This document shows positions 1 through 7,677 of a stretch of DNA of 10,685 bases, piece by piece. The DNA comes from Betaproteobacteria bacterium (GTDB lineage: Bacteria; Pseudomonadota; Gammaproteobacteria; Burkholderiales; Burkholderiaceae_E). Every line of letters begins with the position of its first letter. The stretch's first letter is position 1. The notes under the pieces are model-generated. The model did no database searches. It was not told where the DNA came from and worked only from the letters and a program-made list of their open reading frames with translations. The stretch lies in assembly GCA_009925965.1 (NCBI GenBank), contig RFPW01000057.1:1-10685 (forward strand), in the 5' to 3' direction. The translations under genes were made by a program, and so were the position numbers.

Positions 1-510
1 CGACTGGTGGGCGCTGCCAGTCAACAGGCACTGGGCTCAGACCCGTTCTCGGATTCAGCGGATCGTGAGGCCGTGGCGGAGGCCATGGAGATCGCCTGGC
101 TGGCGGGTGGCAGTCTCGGCGACCGCCCGCAACAGGTGGCGGATGGCATGCGCGACGGTCTACAGGAAGCGGCCCGCCGACTGGAGCGATCGGTTCAGGC
201 AGTTCAGCGGTTTCGCCATGGGGCCGATGCGGCGATGGTGCTGTCCCGCCCCGCCAGCTCTGAGCCCGCGGTCCGGGATGCCACCCGCATGCTGACCGCT
301 AGTCGTTGCGCGCTGCGCGTACGCAAGGTGTTGGCCGAAGCAGCTCGGCGCGGCATGATGGCGCCGGTTCAGGAGGGTTCGCGACGCGAAGTACTGATTC
401 TGGTTGCTGTGCTGGTCGAAACGGGTTCGGTACGCGACGCGCAGATTGCGCAGCGATTCGCCCAGCAGGCGCTCGCCAGACTCGATTCAAAGCCGAAGAA
501 GACAGGCTAG
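1..510 (+). CDS. 3' end of an unrecognised protein (partial)
   Basis: The reading frame is open from the first base of the window and stops at TAG 508-510. A GTG at 7-9 could serve as a start, but the codons before it are also open, so this is more likely the C-terminal part of a longer gene. About 169 residues are visible. They are rich in Ala, Arg, Gln and Glu, look almost entirely alpha-helical, and end in a short basic tail (SKPKKTG). There is no signal peptide, membrane segment or motif I can name, and nothing resembling the FCD ligand domain of a GntR regulator, which would have been the expected neighbour. The gene converges on the transporter operon with only 20 bases between the two stop codons. 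Function unknown. That it is a real gene rests on the length of the frame and protein-like composition. Confidence 0.6.
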   Translation, partial: RLVGAASQQALGSDPFSDSADREAVAEAMEIAWLAGGSLGDRPQQVADGMRDGLQEAARRLERSVQAVQRFRHGADAAMVLSRPASSEPAVRDATRMLTASRCALRVRKVLAEAARRGMMAPVQEGSRREVLILVAVLVETGSVRDAQIAQRFAQQALARLDSKPKKTG

Positions 511-523
511 CGCACACTGCGCT
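509..523. terminator. small hairpin between convergent genes
   Basis: AGCGCA-CAC-TGCGCT is a perfect 6-bp inverted repeat with a 3-base loop. It begins inside the stop codon of the upstream (+) gene and lies 8 bases past the end of the MalG-type permease gene on the other strand. Its place between two converging genes suits a bidirectional terminator, but neither side has a clear T-run, so the assignment is weak. Confidence 0.3.
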
Positions 524-530
524 CGGCACA

Positions 531-1406
531 CTACTCTTTGACCGCGCCGGTCATGCCGGACACGTAGTACTCCACAAAAAAAGAATAGATCACTGCGACT
601 GGCAGCGAGCCCAGGAGCGCGCCCGCCATCAATGCCCCCCAGTGATAAACATCGCCTTCGACAAGCTCTGTTACGACGCCCACCGGGACCGTTTTGACTT
701 CGGATGAGCTGACGAAGGTCAGCGCATAGATGAACTCGTTCCAGCTGAGTGTGAACGCAAAAATGCCCGCCGAGATCAGGCCAGGCACGGACAGCGGAAG
801 GATGATCTTGGTCAATGTCTGCCAGCGCGTTGCACCGTCGATCAGTGCGCATTCTTCGAGCTCGAACGGGATCGAACGGAAGTAGCCCATCAGAAGCCAG
901 GTCGAAAAGGGAATCAGGAAGGTCGGATACGTCAAAATCAGAGCCCAACGCGTATCGAAGAGGCCCAGCTTAAAAACGATCGCTGCCAGTGGAATGAACA
1001 GGATCGATGGCGGTACGAGATAGGCCAGGAAGATGGCAAAGCCGACGCCGCGGGATCCTTTAAATCGAAGACGCTCGATGGCATAGGCCGCAAAAACGCT
1101 GCAAACAAGGGATACGAAGGTCGACGTGACCGAGACAATCACGGTGTTCCAAAGCCATTCTGGATAAGGCGTATCAAAGATCAATTTTTTGAAATGAGCC
1201 AAAGTGGGTGCAAACACCCAGAACGGATTACCCGCGCGCGATAGCAATTCGGCGTTAGGTTTGACGGACGTGACGACCATCCAGTAAAACGGAAACAACA
1301 ACACAAACAGGAACACGCCCATCGGCAGATAGAGGGTGATCCAGCGTTGCGGGAGCGACTCGAGGAACTGCATCCCGACCGGGGCGTTATCGTCGGACTT
1401 AGACAT
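531..1406 (-). CDS. Carbohydrate ABC transporter permease, MalG type
   Basis: Inner-membrane permease of a CUT1-family importer (291 aa, the usual size). It forms the channel together with the MalF-type protein encoded just upstream. The first membrane segment is near residues 23-46, and further hydrophobic segments lie near 86-110, 121-145, 154-174, 207-230 and 258-281. The cytoplasmic EAA loop, which docks on the ATPase, is at 184-206 (ECALIDGATRWQTLTKIILP). The C-terminus (YYVSGMTGAVKE) is typical of the family. The ATG at 1406 overlaps the end of the MalF-type gene by 8 bases (ATGTCTAA), so translation is probably coupled. A G-rich Shine-Dalgarno stretch (AGGGGGC) lies just before the ATG. 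It is the last gene of the operon. Transported substrate cannot be read from the sequence. Confidence 0.95.
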   Translation of the reverse strand: MSKSDDNAPVGMQFLESLPQRWITLYLPMGVFLFVLLFPFYWMVVTSVKPNAELLSRAGNPFWVFAPTLAHFKKLIFDTPYPEWLWNTVIVSVTSTFVSLVCSVFAAYAIERLRFKGSRGVGFAIFLAYLVPPSILFIPLAAIVFKLGLFDTRWALILTYPTFLIPFSTWLLMGYFRSIPFELEECALIDGATRWQTLTKIILPLSVPGLISAGIFAFTLSWNEFIYALTFVSSSEVKTVPVGVVTELVEGDVYHWGALMAGALLGSLPVAVIYSFFVEYYVSGMTGAVKE

Positions 1407-2331
1407 CTTTGCCCCCTTGTTGCCATGCGCGCCGCTGGAGACCGAAATAACTGAACAGGATGGCCGCGAGAAGAAATGGAATCATCAGCGTAGCCAGTGC
1501 AGCACCCTCGCCTAGAGATCCGCCCGGGATGGCGCGTTGGAACGACAGGGTGGCCATCAGGTGGGTGGCATTCAGAGGACCGCCCCGAGTCAGCACGTAG
1601 ATCAGCTGAAAATCTGTAAAGGTAAACAACACTGAAAACGTCATCACCACGGCAATGATCGGGGTCAGCAGTGGGAGCGTGACGTACCTGAACCGTTGGA
1701 ACGCGGTGGCGCCATCGAGCGCAGCGGCCTCGTGCAGGCTTGGCGAAATGGTTTGCAGGCCAGCCAACAAACAGATCGCCACAAAGGGAACGCCGCGCCA
1801 GACGTTGGCAGCGATCGTTGACCAACGCGCATTCCAGGGGTCACCCAGAAAATCGATATAACGATCGATCCATCCAAGTCGCGTCAGGACCCAACTCAGC
1901 ACCGAAAACTGTGCGTCGTAGAGCCACCAGAATGCGATCGCTGAGAGCGCGGTCGGCACGATGTAGGGCAGCAGGATGACGGCCCGAAAGAAACTCTTGA
2001 ACGGTAGGTTGCGATTGAGCAGGAGCGCCAGCCACAGACCGAGCACAAATTTGAGTACCGATGCGATGGACGTGTAAACCAGGGTATTGAAGAGCGAGAT
2101 TTGGGCAACTGGATCAGTGACCAAATAGGCAAAGTTGTCCAGCCCGACAAAAACGCCCTCGCGGCCCACTTTGGCATCGGTAAAGCCGAGCCAGGTCCCG
2201 AGGGCCAACGGGTAGGTCAGGAACAGGACCAGAAGGATGCCCGCGGGCGCCATGAAGAGGAACCCGAGGACGTTTCGGTTATCGAGTTGTCGGGCAATTC
2301 TGGCGGTCAGACCAGGCGGTTGGGTGGGCAT
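1399..2331 (-). CDS. Carbohydrate ABC transporter permease, MalF type
   Basis: Second permease of the CUT1-type importer (310 aa). The N-terminus is short and polar, the first membrane segment is near 22-48, and others lie near 83-106, 115-138, 176-196, 224-245 and 276-296. It lacks the long periplasmic insertion of enterobacterial MalF, as is normal for this wider family. The EAA loop is at 200-222 (HEAAALDGATAFQRFRYVTLP). The conserved motif before it (ANVWRGVPFVAICLLAGLQTI) is also present. It overlaps the MalG-type gene by 8 bases at its 3' end and follows the solute-binding protein gene by 83 bases, a gap that holds a stem-loop (2380-2403). No good Shine-Dalgarno sequence is seen before the ATG at 2331, so the start is chosen on family alignment. 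Confidence 0.95.
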   Translation of the reverse strand: MPTQPPGLTARIARQLDNRNVLGFLFMAPAGILLVLFLTYPLALGTWLGFTDAKVGREGVFVGLDNFAYLVTDPVAQISLFNTLVYTSIASVLKFVLGLWLALLLNRNLPFKSFFRAVILLPYIVPTALSAIAFWWLYDAQFSVLSWVLTRLGWIDRYIDFLGDPWNARWSTIAANVWRGVPFVAICLLAGLQTISPSLHEAAALDGATAFQRFRYVTLPLLTPIIAVVMTFSVLFTFTDFQLIYVLTRGGPLNATHLMATLSFQRAIPGGSLGEGAALATLMIPFLLAAILFSYFGLQRRAWQQGGKDV

Positions 2332-2379
2332 GTATCGGGGTCGTCTGGGTGCAATAAAACGAAGCAGGGTTCAGAGCGG

Positions 2380-2403
2380 GGAGGGGCCAGCATGCACCCC
2401 TCC
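2380..2403 (-). terminator. intercistronic stem-loop after the binding-protein gene
   Basis: On the minus strand GGAGGGG and CCCCTCC pair perfectly over 7 GC-rich bases around a 10-base loop. The hairpin starts 12 bases after the stop of the solute-binding protein gene and lies 49 bases before the first permease. There is no T-tract directly after it. In ABC importer operons, such hairpins commonly protect the upstream message or reduce read-through, so that more binding protein than permease is made. That role is inferred here. Confidence 0.45.
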
Positions 2404-2414
2404 GCCAAAGGCGA

Positions 2415-3777
2415 TCAGACTTTGTAGTAGCGCTCCGCCCGCTTCTGGGCCCGCTCGGCCGCCTCTTTGGGCGACTTCGAACCGCTTGCGGCTTCCGCGA
2501 TCATGTCCAACACAATGTAGTCCGCCATGGCCGAGGCCGAGGCCAAGCCAAGTGGACCCGCATGGGCGTGGTCAAGCATGATCTTGGCGCCGTCGCGATA
2601 GACCGTGTGCTTGGGGTCGGAAGTCCAGACCGGATTTGATTCGTAGGCCTTCAGAGGTTGGCTGACCGATTGCGGCCTGCATCCAGGGGTTGTACTGCTC
2701 AGCATCCATCATGAATGCGAGGTAGGCCTTGGCCGCATTCGGAAACTTGGAGTGTTTAAACAGCATCATTTGCGTGACCTGCATCAACTCCGTGGGTTTG
2801 CCCACCGGGCCGATCGGGAACCGTGCGTGGTTGATGTCCTTGGCTAGCTCTTGCAGACGCGGCTCGGGCGAATTCTTGGCGGCGTAGTAAACCGAAATGC
2901 CGTTCGCGGTCAGACTGATCTGGCCATCCAGGAATGCCTTGTTGTTGTTCGGGTCTAACCAGCCGAGGGTCCCGGGCACAAACGTTTCGTACAATTGTTT
3001 GGCATATTCAAGCGACGCGATCGTCTCGGGAGAGTTGATGATGACGTTGCCCTTTTCATCCACCATCTTGCCGCCATGGCTCCAGAGTAGCCAATGCGCC
3101 CAGTTGTTGCCGTCTCCGACGGCCTTGCCGAGTGCGAAGCCCGGGGGGGTTCCTTTGGCTTTGAGGGCCTGACAGAGTTTCAAAAAGCCCGCAGTATCTT
3201 TCGGAATGCCATCGAAGCCGGCATCTTTGACGTGGCTTTCGCGATAAACGATTGCATTGCCGATGACGCCAAGCGGCACGGCGATCCACTTGGAATTGCG
3301 GGTGCCATAACGCTTGGCCAGGTCGTACCAACCACCATATTTGTTACCCAAATAGGTCGCGACATCAGTGACGTCGACGAGCTTGTCGGGATACTGATGC
3401 GGATCGTCAAACCAGCCAATGATGATGTCGGGGCCACTGCCGATATTCGCAGCAACAGCCGCTTTGGGTCGAACATCTTCCCAGCCTTCGTTATCGATAC
3501 GAACTTCGATACCAGTTTTTTCAGTGAATTTTTTGGTGTTGACCATCCACTGATCTTCATCGCCCTGGACGAATCGCTTCCAGCGCAGGACCCTCAGCTT
3601 CGCGCCCTTTTCGGGGACTGGTTTAAAGGCCGCGGCAGGTTGTGCCTGGGCCAGGGCTTCGGTGGTCAGGCCGCCGATGCCGAGTGTGGTGGCGCTCAGG
3701 GTTCCAGCGGTTGCCAAGCCAGCGCTGCCCTGAAGAAACTCGCGGCGGCTGCCGCTCTCGTGATCGATCTTGCTCAT
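2415..3777 (-). pseudogene. Frameshifted Tat-exported ABC transporter solute-binding protein
   Basis: Extracellular solute-binding protein, family 1 (CUT1 sugar importers), which would capture the substrate in the periplasm. Translation from 3777 is preferred because AGGAG sits 7 bases upstream. An earlier in-frame ATG at 3811-3813 overlaps the ATPase stop but lacks a ribosome site. The N-terminus has a twin-arginine signal (SRREFLQG, residues 10-17), a hydrophobic stretch, and an ALA cleavage site near residue 43. The frame is intact to residue 370 (NPWMQAAI). It then runs into about 31 unrelated residues ending near 2572. The expected C-terminus (SQPLKAYESNPVW... to RAERYYKV, stop 2415) continues in another frame from about base 2666. 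The rejoined protein would be about 453 aa. Family members I recall have GYVSQPLKAYE here, so a loss of about 5 bases fits. No other lesion is seen. Real mutation or sequence error are both possible. Confidence 0.88.
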
Positions 3778-3812
3778 GAAAAGTCTCCTTTCGTGTGGGT
3801 ATTTGAACGTCA

Positions 3813-4907
3813 TTAATGGGGTCGGGACATGAGCGAGCGCCCGGATTGCTCGTCAAACAGGTGGGTGCGATCCGGATGGGGCACCAGATGAATCTGATCG
3901 CCGGCACTAAAATGATGGCGATCTGCAAAAACGCAGGTTAGCCGCGCATCGCCGGCTCTTGCATAGACTTGTGTGTCAGCGCCTGTGGGTTCGATCACGT
4001 CGATTTGAGCCAGAAACGATGCGTGGGGCTGGGCTGATTCTGCCAGCCGCATGTGTTCGGGCCGCACGCCCAGAATGACCCGCTGGCCCGATGTCCCTGC
4101 GCACTCGCGGGGTGCGGGCAGGAGGGTGCCGTCAGGAAACCGAACGCGGCTGCCATCGCTCTGACGTTCCAGCGTTCCCGGCAAAAAGTTCATCGCGGGC
4201 GAACCAATAAACCCCGCAACAAAGAGGTTGACCGGGTGGTCATAGAGTTCGAGTGGTTGTCCGCGTTGCTCGACAATTCCGTCGCGCATGACAACGATCT
4301 GATCGGCCATGGTCATGGCTTCGATCTGGTCATGGGTGACATAGATCGAGGTGGTTTTCAGGCGCTGATGGAGTGATTTGATCTCGGTTCGCATCTGGAC
4401 ACGCAGCTTGGCATCCAGATTCGACAGGGGTTCATCAAACAAAAAAACTTGCGGATCTCGGACGATTGCTCGGCCCATTGCGACCCGCTGACGCTGACCA
4501 CCCGAGAGCGCTCGTGGGTAGCGATCGAGCAGTTGAGTCAGCCCAAGAATTTCGGCTGCGCGTTTTACGGCGGCATCAATTTCAGCGGTGGATTTCTTGG
4601 CGAGCATCAGGCTGAACGCCATGTTCTCGCGCACCTTCATATGCGGATACAGCGCGTAATTCTGGAACACCATCGCGATGTCACGCTCTTTGGGCTGCAT
4701 CTGATTCACGACGGTGCCACCGATCCGGATCTCGCCCGCGCTGATTTCTTCGAGCCCGGCGATCATCCGCAGAAGCGTACTTTTACCGCAGCCAGATGGA
4801 CCAACCAGTACCGTAAATTCGCCATCGGCGATCTGAACATTCACGCCTCGGATCACGTGGGTCGAACCGAATTTTTTTTCAATGTTGATAATTTCAACAG
4901 ACGCCAT
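3813..4907 (-). CDS. ABC transporter ATP-binding protein, MalK/UgpC type
   Basis: ATPase that powers the sugar importer at the inner face of the membrane (364 aa, normal for the MalK/UgpC/MsmK group). In order: Walker A GPSGCGKST (36-44), Q-loop Q82 in MVFQNYALYPHM, signature LSGGQRQRV (134-142), Walker B VFLFDEP (154-160), D-loop SNLD (162-165), and H-loop H192 in YVTHDQIEAM. A C-terminal TOBE/OB-type regulatory domain follows from about residue 240 (for example GVRPEHMRL). All catalytic residues are present. The ATG at 4907 is 6 bases after the stop of the hydroxyacid dehydrogenase. No close Shine-Dalgarno is visible, so translation may be coupled. The stop codon overlaps a downstream ATG (TAATG), but the binding protein probably starts 36 bases further on. 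UgpC is a family label here, not evidence for glycerol phosphate transport. Confidence 0.96.
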   Translation of the reverse strand: MASVEIINIEKKFGSTHVIRGVNVQIADGEFTVLVGPSGCGKSTLLRMIAGLEEISAGEIRIGGTVVNQMQPKERDIAMVFQNYALYPHMKVRENMAFSLMLAKKSTAEIDAAVKRAAEILGLTQLLDRYPRALSGGQRQRVAMGRAIVRDPQVFLFDEPLSNLDAKLRVQMRTEIKSLHQRLKTTSIYVTHDQIEAMTMADQIVVMRDGIVEQRGQPLELYDHPVNLFVAGFIGSPAMNFLPGTLERQSDGSRVRFPDGTLLPAPRECAGTSGQRVILGVRPEHMRLAESAQPHASFLAQIDVIEPTGADTQVYARAGDARLTCVFADRHHFSAGDQIHLVPHPDRTHLFDEQSGRSLMSRPH

Positions 4908-4913
4908 AACTAT

Positions 4914-5885
4914 CTAATTTCCAGAATCAATGCGATTGACGGCGTACGTGGGCTGTCCGTTGCGCGCCCAGTCGATGACATTTTGCGCCGCCTTTCGACG
5001 GAGTTCGCGTTCTCCAGCGACCGAATAAAAGGCCGCATGCGGGCTGACGATGACGCGCGGGTGGTTTACCAGCGGATCGTTCATCGCGGGTGGCTCAACC
5101 GGCAATACATCAAGTCCAGCCCCGTCGAGATGACCTGACTGAAGGGCGGCGAGCAGTGCATCGGTGTCGACCACAGCCCCCCGAGCGCAGTTGACTAGGA
5201 GGCTGCCGGCCTTCATCCGTTGCAGTAGGGGTCCATTCACCATGCCGCGTGTCTCGGCATTGAGCGGAGTGTGTACGGACACGACATCGGCCTGCTCAAA
5301 CAGAGCTTCGAGGCCAACCCGTTCGACGTAGGCGGGGAAATCGCCATCAATCAGGTAGGGGTCATGGGCGATCACTCGCGCGAAACAATCGCGTGCGACA
5401 TGCGCAAAGCGCTTGCCGATGCGCCCCAGACCCAGCACGCCGACGGTCAGATCACCGATCCGGCGAATCACGCCACCCGTGGTGTAGTGCCACTGGCCGG
5501 ATTTGACGGCGCGATCGTACAGCGTGATGTGTCGCAGCAGATCCAGGGTCATCGCCAGCGCGTGGGTCGCGACCTCGCCGACACCATAGTCGGGAGAATT
5601 GGCAACCCAGACTCCGTGGCGCGCGGCTGCCGCCGAATCGATCGTATCGAACCCTGCTCCATAACGGCTAGCAATGCGGATGTCAGGGCGGGCGAGGAAA
5701 ACGGCTTCGCTGACTTCGGCGTACTGAACCAGGAGAGCATTGCAGTCAACGCTGGCAGCGATCACCTCGTCTGCAGTTCGACACTGGGCAATGACGGCTT
5801 CGATTCCGGCATCGCGATACAGCGCAAGTTCCAGGTCGAGATCCGGAAAATCATGGTCAGTGATTAAGACACGGCAGCGGCGCAT
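4914..5885 (-). CDS. D-isomer-specific 2-hydroxyacid dehydrogenase (CtBP-like)
   Basis: NAD-dependent oxidoreductase that interconverts a 2-keto acid and a D-2-hydroxy acid (323 aa). The nucleotide-binding glycine motif is GLGRIG (152-157), and the acidic residue D175 at the end of the next strand favours NAD over NADP. The catalytic triad of the family is present: R235 (NCARGAVVD), E264 (LPVEPP) and H283 (SPHAAF). The stretch SRYGAGFDTID near 73-83 and the PDYGVGEVATHALAM segment resemble the bacterial CtBP-like subgroup. The start is 11 bases after the dehydratase stop, within the same operon. Its role may be reduction or oxidation of a C2-C3 product (glyoxylate, hydroxypyruvate, lactate) or of a sugar-acid intermediate. 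The substrate cannot be read from the sequence, and a phosphoglycerate-dehydrogenase-like activity is not excluded. Confidence 0.93.
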   Translation of the reverse strand: MRRCRVLITDHDFPDLDLELALYRDAGIEAVIAQCRTADEVIAASVDCNALLVQYAEVSEAVFLARPDIRIASRYGAGFDTIDSAAAARHGVWVANSPDYGVGEVATHALAMTLDLLRHITLYDRAVKSGQWHYTTGGVIRRIGDLTVGVLGLGRIGKRFAHVARDCFARVIAHDPYLIDGDFPAYVERVGLEALFEQADVVSVHTPLNAETRGMVNGPLLQRMKAGSLLVNCARGAVVDTDALLAALQSGHLDGAGLDVLPVEPPAMNDPLVNHPRVIVSPHAAFYSVAGERELRRKAAQNVIDWARNGQPTYAVNRIDSGN

Positions 5886-5896
5886 AAGAGTGCTTA

Positions 5897-7612
5897 CTAG
5901 TGATTGTCTGGGGGGACCGCAGAGCCGCTGTGGCCGACCAGAAAATCCAGATCAGCCCCCCGATCGGCCTGAAGTACATGATCAATATAAAGTTTGACAT
6001 AGCCCCGGGTGGCAGCTGCTGGGGGGGCTTCCCAGGCGGCCCGCCGTTGGGCGAGTTCTTCTTCACTGACGTCGAGGACGTCAAGTTCGATCATGTCGCC
6101 ATCGCGAACCAGTGCCAGCGGGCCACCGGCCGCTGATTCAGGGGCTACATGCAAAACCACTGTGCCGTAGGCGGTACCACTCATCCGGGCATCCGAGACC
6201 CGCACCATGTCGGTCACGCCACGCTCGATGAGTTTTTTCGGAATTGGCATGTTGCCGCTCTCGGGCATCCCCGGATACCCCTTGGGGCCGCAGTTTTGCA
6301 GGACCAGGACGCAATGTTCATCGACATCCAGATCGGGGTCTTCGATTTTGCGGTGGAGTTCATCGGTGTTGCGGAACACGACGGCGCGGCCTCGATGCTG
6401 CATCAGCGAGGGTGTGGCAGCGCTGGGTTTGATCACGGCGCCCAGCGGAGCGAGATTGCCGCGAAGCACCGCGATGCCGGCCTCGGGCTTGAATGGTTCC
6501 GACCAGGGCCGGATCACCTCGCGATTCCAGCACGGGGCCTGGGCACAGTTGGACCAGAGGGTGTGTCCATTGACGGTCAACGCATTCTGATCAATCACGG
6601 AGGCCATTTCACGCACGACCGCAGGGAGGCCGCCGGCTTCGAAGAAGTCCTCCATCAGATAGCGTCCCGACGGCTGGAGATCGACCAGGCAGGGTAGGGC
6701 GCTACCGATCGCGTCAAAATCCTCAAGCGCCAAAGGAATACCAACTCGCCCAGCGATGGCAATGAGATGCAGAACGGCATTCGTGGATCCGCCAATGCCC
6801 GCCAACACACGAATCGCATTTTCGAAGGCCGCCCGGGTCAGGATCTGCGACATGCGGAGGTCTTCCTTGACCATTTCAACCGCGCGCCGACCCGCCTGGC
6901 GCGCCAGGACATTGCGGCGACCGTCGACCGCCGGGATTGCGGCGTTGCCGGGGAGTCCCATGCCCAGCGCCTCAACCATACAGGCCATGGTGCTGGCAGT
7001 CCCCATGGTCATGCAGTGGCCGTGGGACCGGTGCATACAGCTCTCGGCGTCGATGAATTCTTCGCGGGACATACGCCCCCCCCGAACCTCTTCGGACATT
7101 TGCCAGACGCCCGTTCCCGATCCGATCGGCTGACCGCGCCAGCGTCCCGTCAGCATCGGTCCGCCAGAGACTCCGATGGCCGGAAGATCGACTGACGCCG
7201 CGCCCATCAGAAGCGCCGGAGTGGTCTTGTCGCATCCCATCAGCAGGACAACGCCATCCAGTGGATTTGCGCGGATCGATTCTTCAACATCCATCGATGC
7301 TAAATTTCGATACAGCATCGCGGTTGGGCGCAGGAGTGTTTCACCCAGCGACATGACCGGGAATTCGAGCGGAAAGCCACCTGCTTCCCAGACCCCGATC
7401 TTCACTTGCTCGGCCAAGGTCCGAAAGTGCGAATTGCAGGGGGTGAGTTCGCTGTAGGTGTTGCAGATTCCAATGACGGGTCGCCCGTCAAACTGGTCAT
7501 TGGGTACACCCCGATTCTTGACCCAGGACCGATAGATGAAACCATCCCGATCATCGCGTCCGAACCATGCGGCGCTGCGTCGGGTCTGAGACTTCGGGTC
7601 TTTTTCAGTCAT
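5897..7612 (-). CDS. IlvD/Edd-family aldonate dehydratase (L-arabinonate dehydratase-like)
   Basis: Iron-sulfur dehydratase that removes water from a sugar acid to give a 2-keto-3-deoxy acid. Counting from the ATG at 7612 it has 571 aa. Likely cluster ligands are C59 (SELTPCN), C127 (MGCDKTTPA) and C200 (HCMTMGTASTM). K129 is in the place of the Mg-binding carbamylated lysine, and S478 in RMSGTA is the probable catalytic serine. From memory, these match the numbering of the characterised Rhizobium L-arabinonate dehydratase almost exactly. The C-terminus (FLVGHSGSAVP) is also typical. The frame extends up to 7708, but that start would run through the operator and likely promoter. The homologous block begins only at RSAAWFGRDDRDGF, so 7612 is preferred, although no Shine-Dalgarno is visible. 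It is the first gene of the six-gene operon. L-arabinonate, D-fuconate, L-rhamnonate-like or other aldonates are possible; true IlvD (branched-chain synthesis) is unlikely. Confidence 0.94.
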   Translation of the reverse strand: MTEKDPKSQTRRSAAWFGRDDRDGFIYRSWVKNRGVPNDQFDGRPVIGICNTYSELTPCNSHFRTLAEQVKIGVWEAGGFPLEFPVMSLGETLLRPTAMLYRNLASMDVEESIRANPLDGVVLLMGCDKTTPALLMGAASVDLPAIGVSGGPMLTGRWRGQPIGSGTGVWQMSEEVRGGRMSREEFIDAESCMHRSHGHCMTMGTASTMACMVEALGMGLPGNAAIPAVDGRRNVLARQAGRRAVEMVKEDLRMSQILTRAAFENAIRVLAGIGGSTNAVLHLIAIAGRVGIPLALEDFDAIGSALPCLVDLQPSGRYLMEDFFEAGGLPAVVREMASVIDQNALTVNGHTLWSNCAQAPCWNREVIRPWSEPFKPEAGIAVLRGNLAPLGAVIKPSAATPSLMQHRGRAVVFRNTDELHRKIEDPDLDVDEHCVLVLQNCGPKGYPGMPESGNMPIPKKLIERGVTDMVRVSDARMSGTAYGTVVLHVAPESAAGGPLALVRDGDMIELDVLDVSEEELAQRRAAWEAPPAAATRGYVKLYIDHVLQADRGADLDFLVGHSGSAVPPDNH

Positions 7613-7649
7613 TGCGGTGGGCTGAGTAATTAGCCATTCGTGGCCATTC

Positions 7650-7677
7650 ATAATTGGTAAGACCAATTTTGCGTCAA
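7650..7677 (-). promoter_or_regulatory. candidate sigma70-type promoter of the dehydratase-transporter operon
   Basis: On the minus strand TTGACG (7672-7677) matches the -35 consensus in 5 of 6 positions. A -10 box is less certain: AATTAT at 16 bases spacing (7650-7655), or TATGAA a little further on. The palindromic operator lies in the spacer, where a bound repressor would block polymerase. Transcription would begin near 7640, leaving a leader of roughly 30 bases before the ATG at 7612. This also argues against the more upstream start codons. Confidence 0.5.
7652..7668. promoter_or_regulatory. operator for a FadR-subfamily GntR regulator (LldR/PdhR-like)
   Basis: AATTGGTAAGACCAATT is a perfect palindrome with 7-base arms and a 3-base centre. 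It agrees with the consensus AATTGGTnnnACCAATT known for PdhR and LldR of Escherichia coli, and with the TGGTnnnACCA core of FCD-domain GntR regulators of sugar-acid genes. It lies in the divergent region, within the likely promoter of the minus-strand operon and about 105 bases before the SDR start. One bound dimer could therefore control both directions. The regulator gene is not in this window. The palindrome is seen directly; the regulator family is inferred. Confidence 0.75.

Noticed and set aside
2415..2705. Separate small gene of 96 residues
   Set aside because: From its residue 14 onward it reads as the C-terminus of the family-1 solute-binding protein; it is the displaced 3' part of the frameshifted gene.
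3778..3813. Twelve-residue longer start of the solute-binding protein, overlapping the ATPase stop (TAATG)
   Set aside because: A strong AGGAG at the right distance and the position of the twin-arginine motif favour the ATG at 3777.
3094..3816. Long plus-strand open frame (240 aa)
   Set aside because: It lies wholly antisense to the solute-binding protein gene and looks like a shadow of GC-rich coding sequence; no recognisable protein features.
4449..5138. Long plus-strand open frame (229 aa)
   Set aside because: Antisense to the ATPase and hydroxyacid dehydrogenase genes, crossing their junction; both sense genes have complete catalytic motifs.
6018..6027. G-run in the dehydratase gene as a possible slippage or phase-variation tract
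   Set aside because: The frame is intact across it and the conserved C-terminus follows; short G-runs are common in GC-rich genes.
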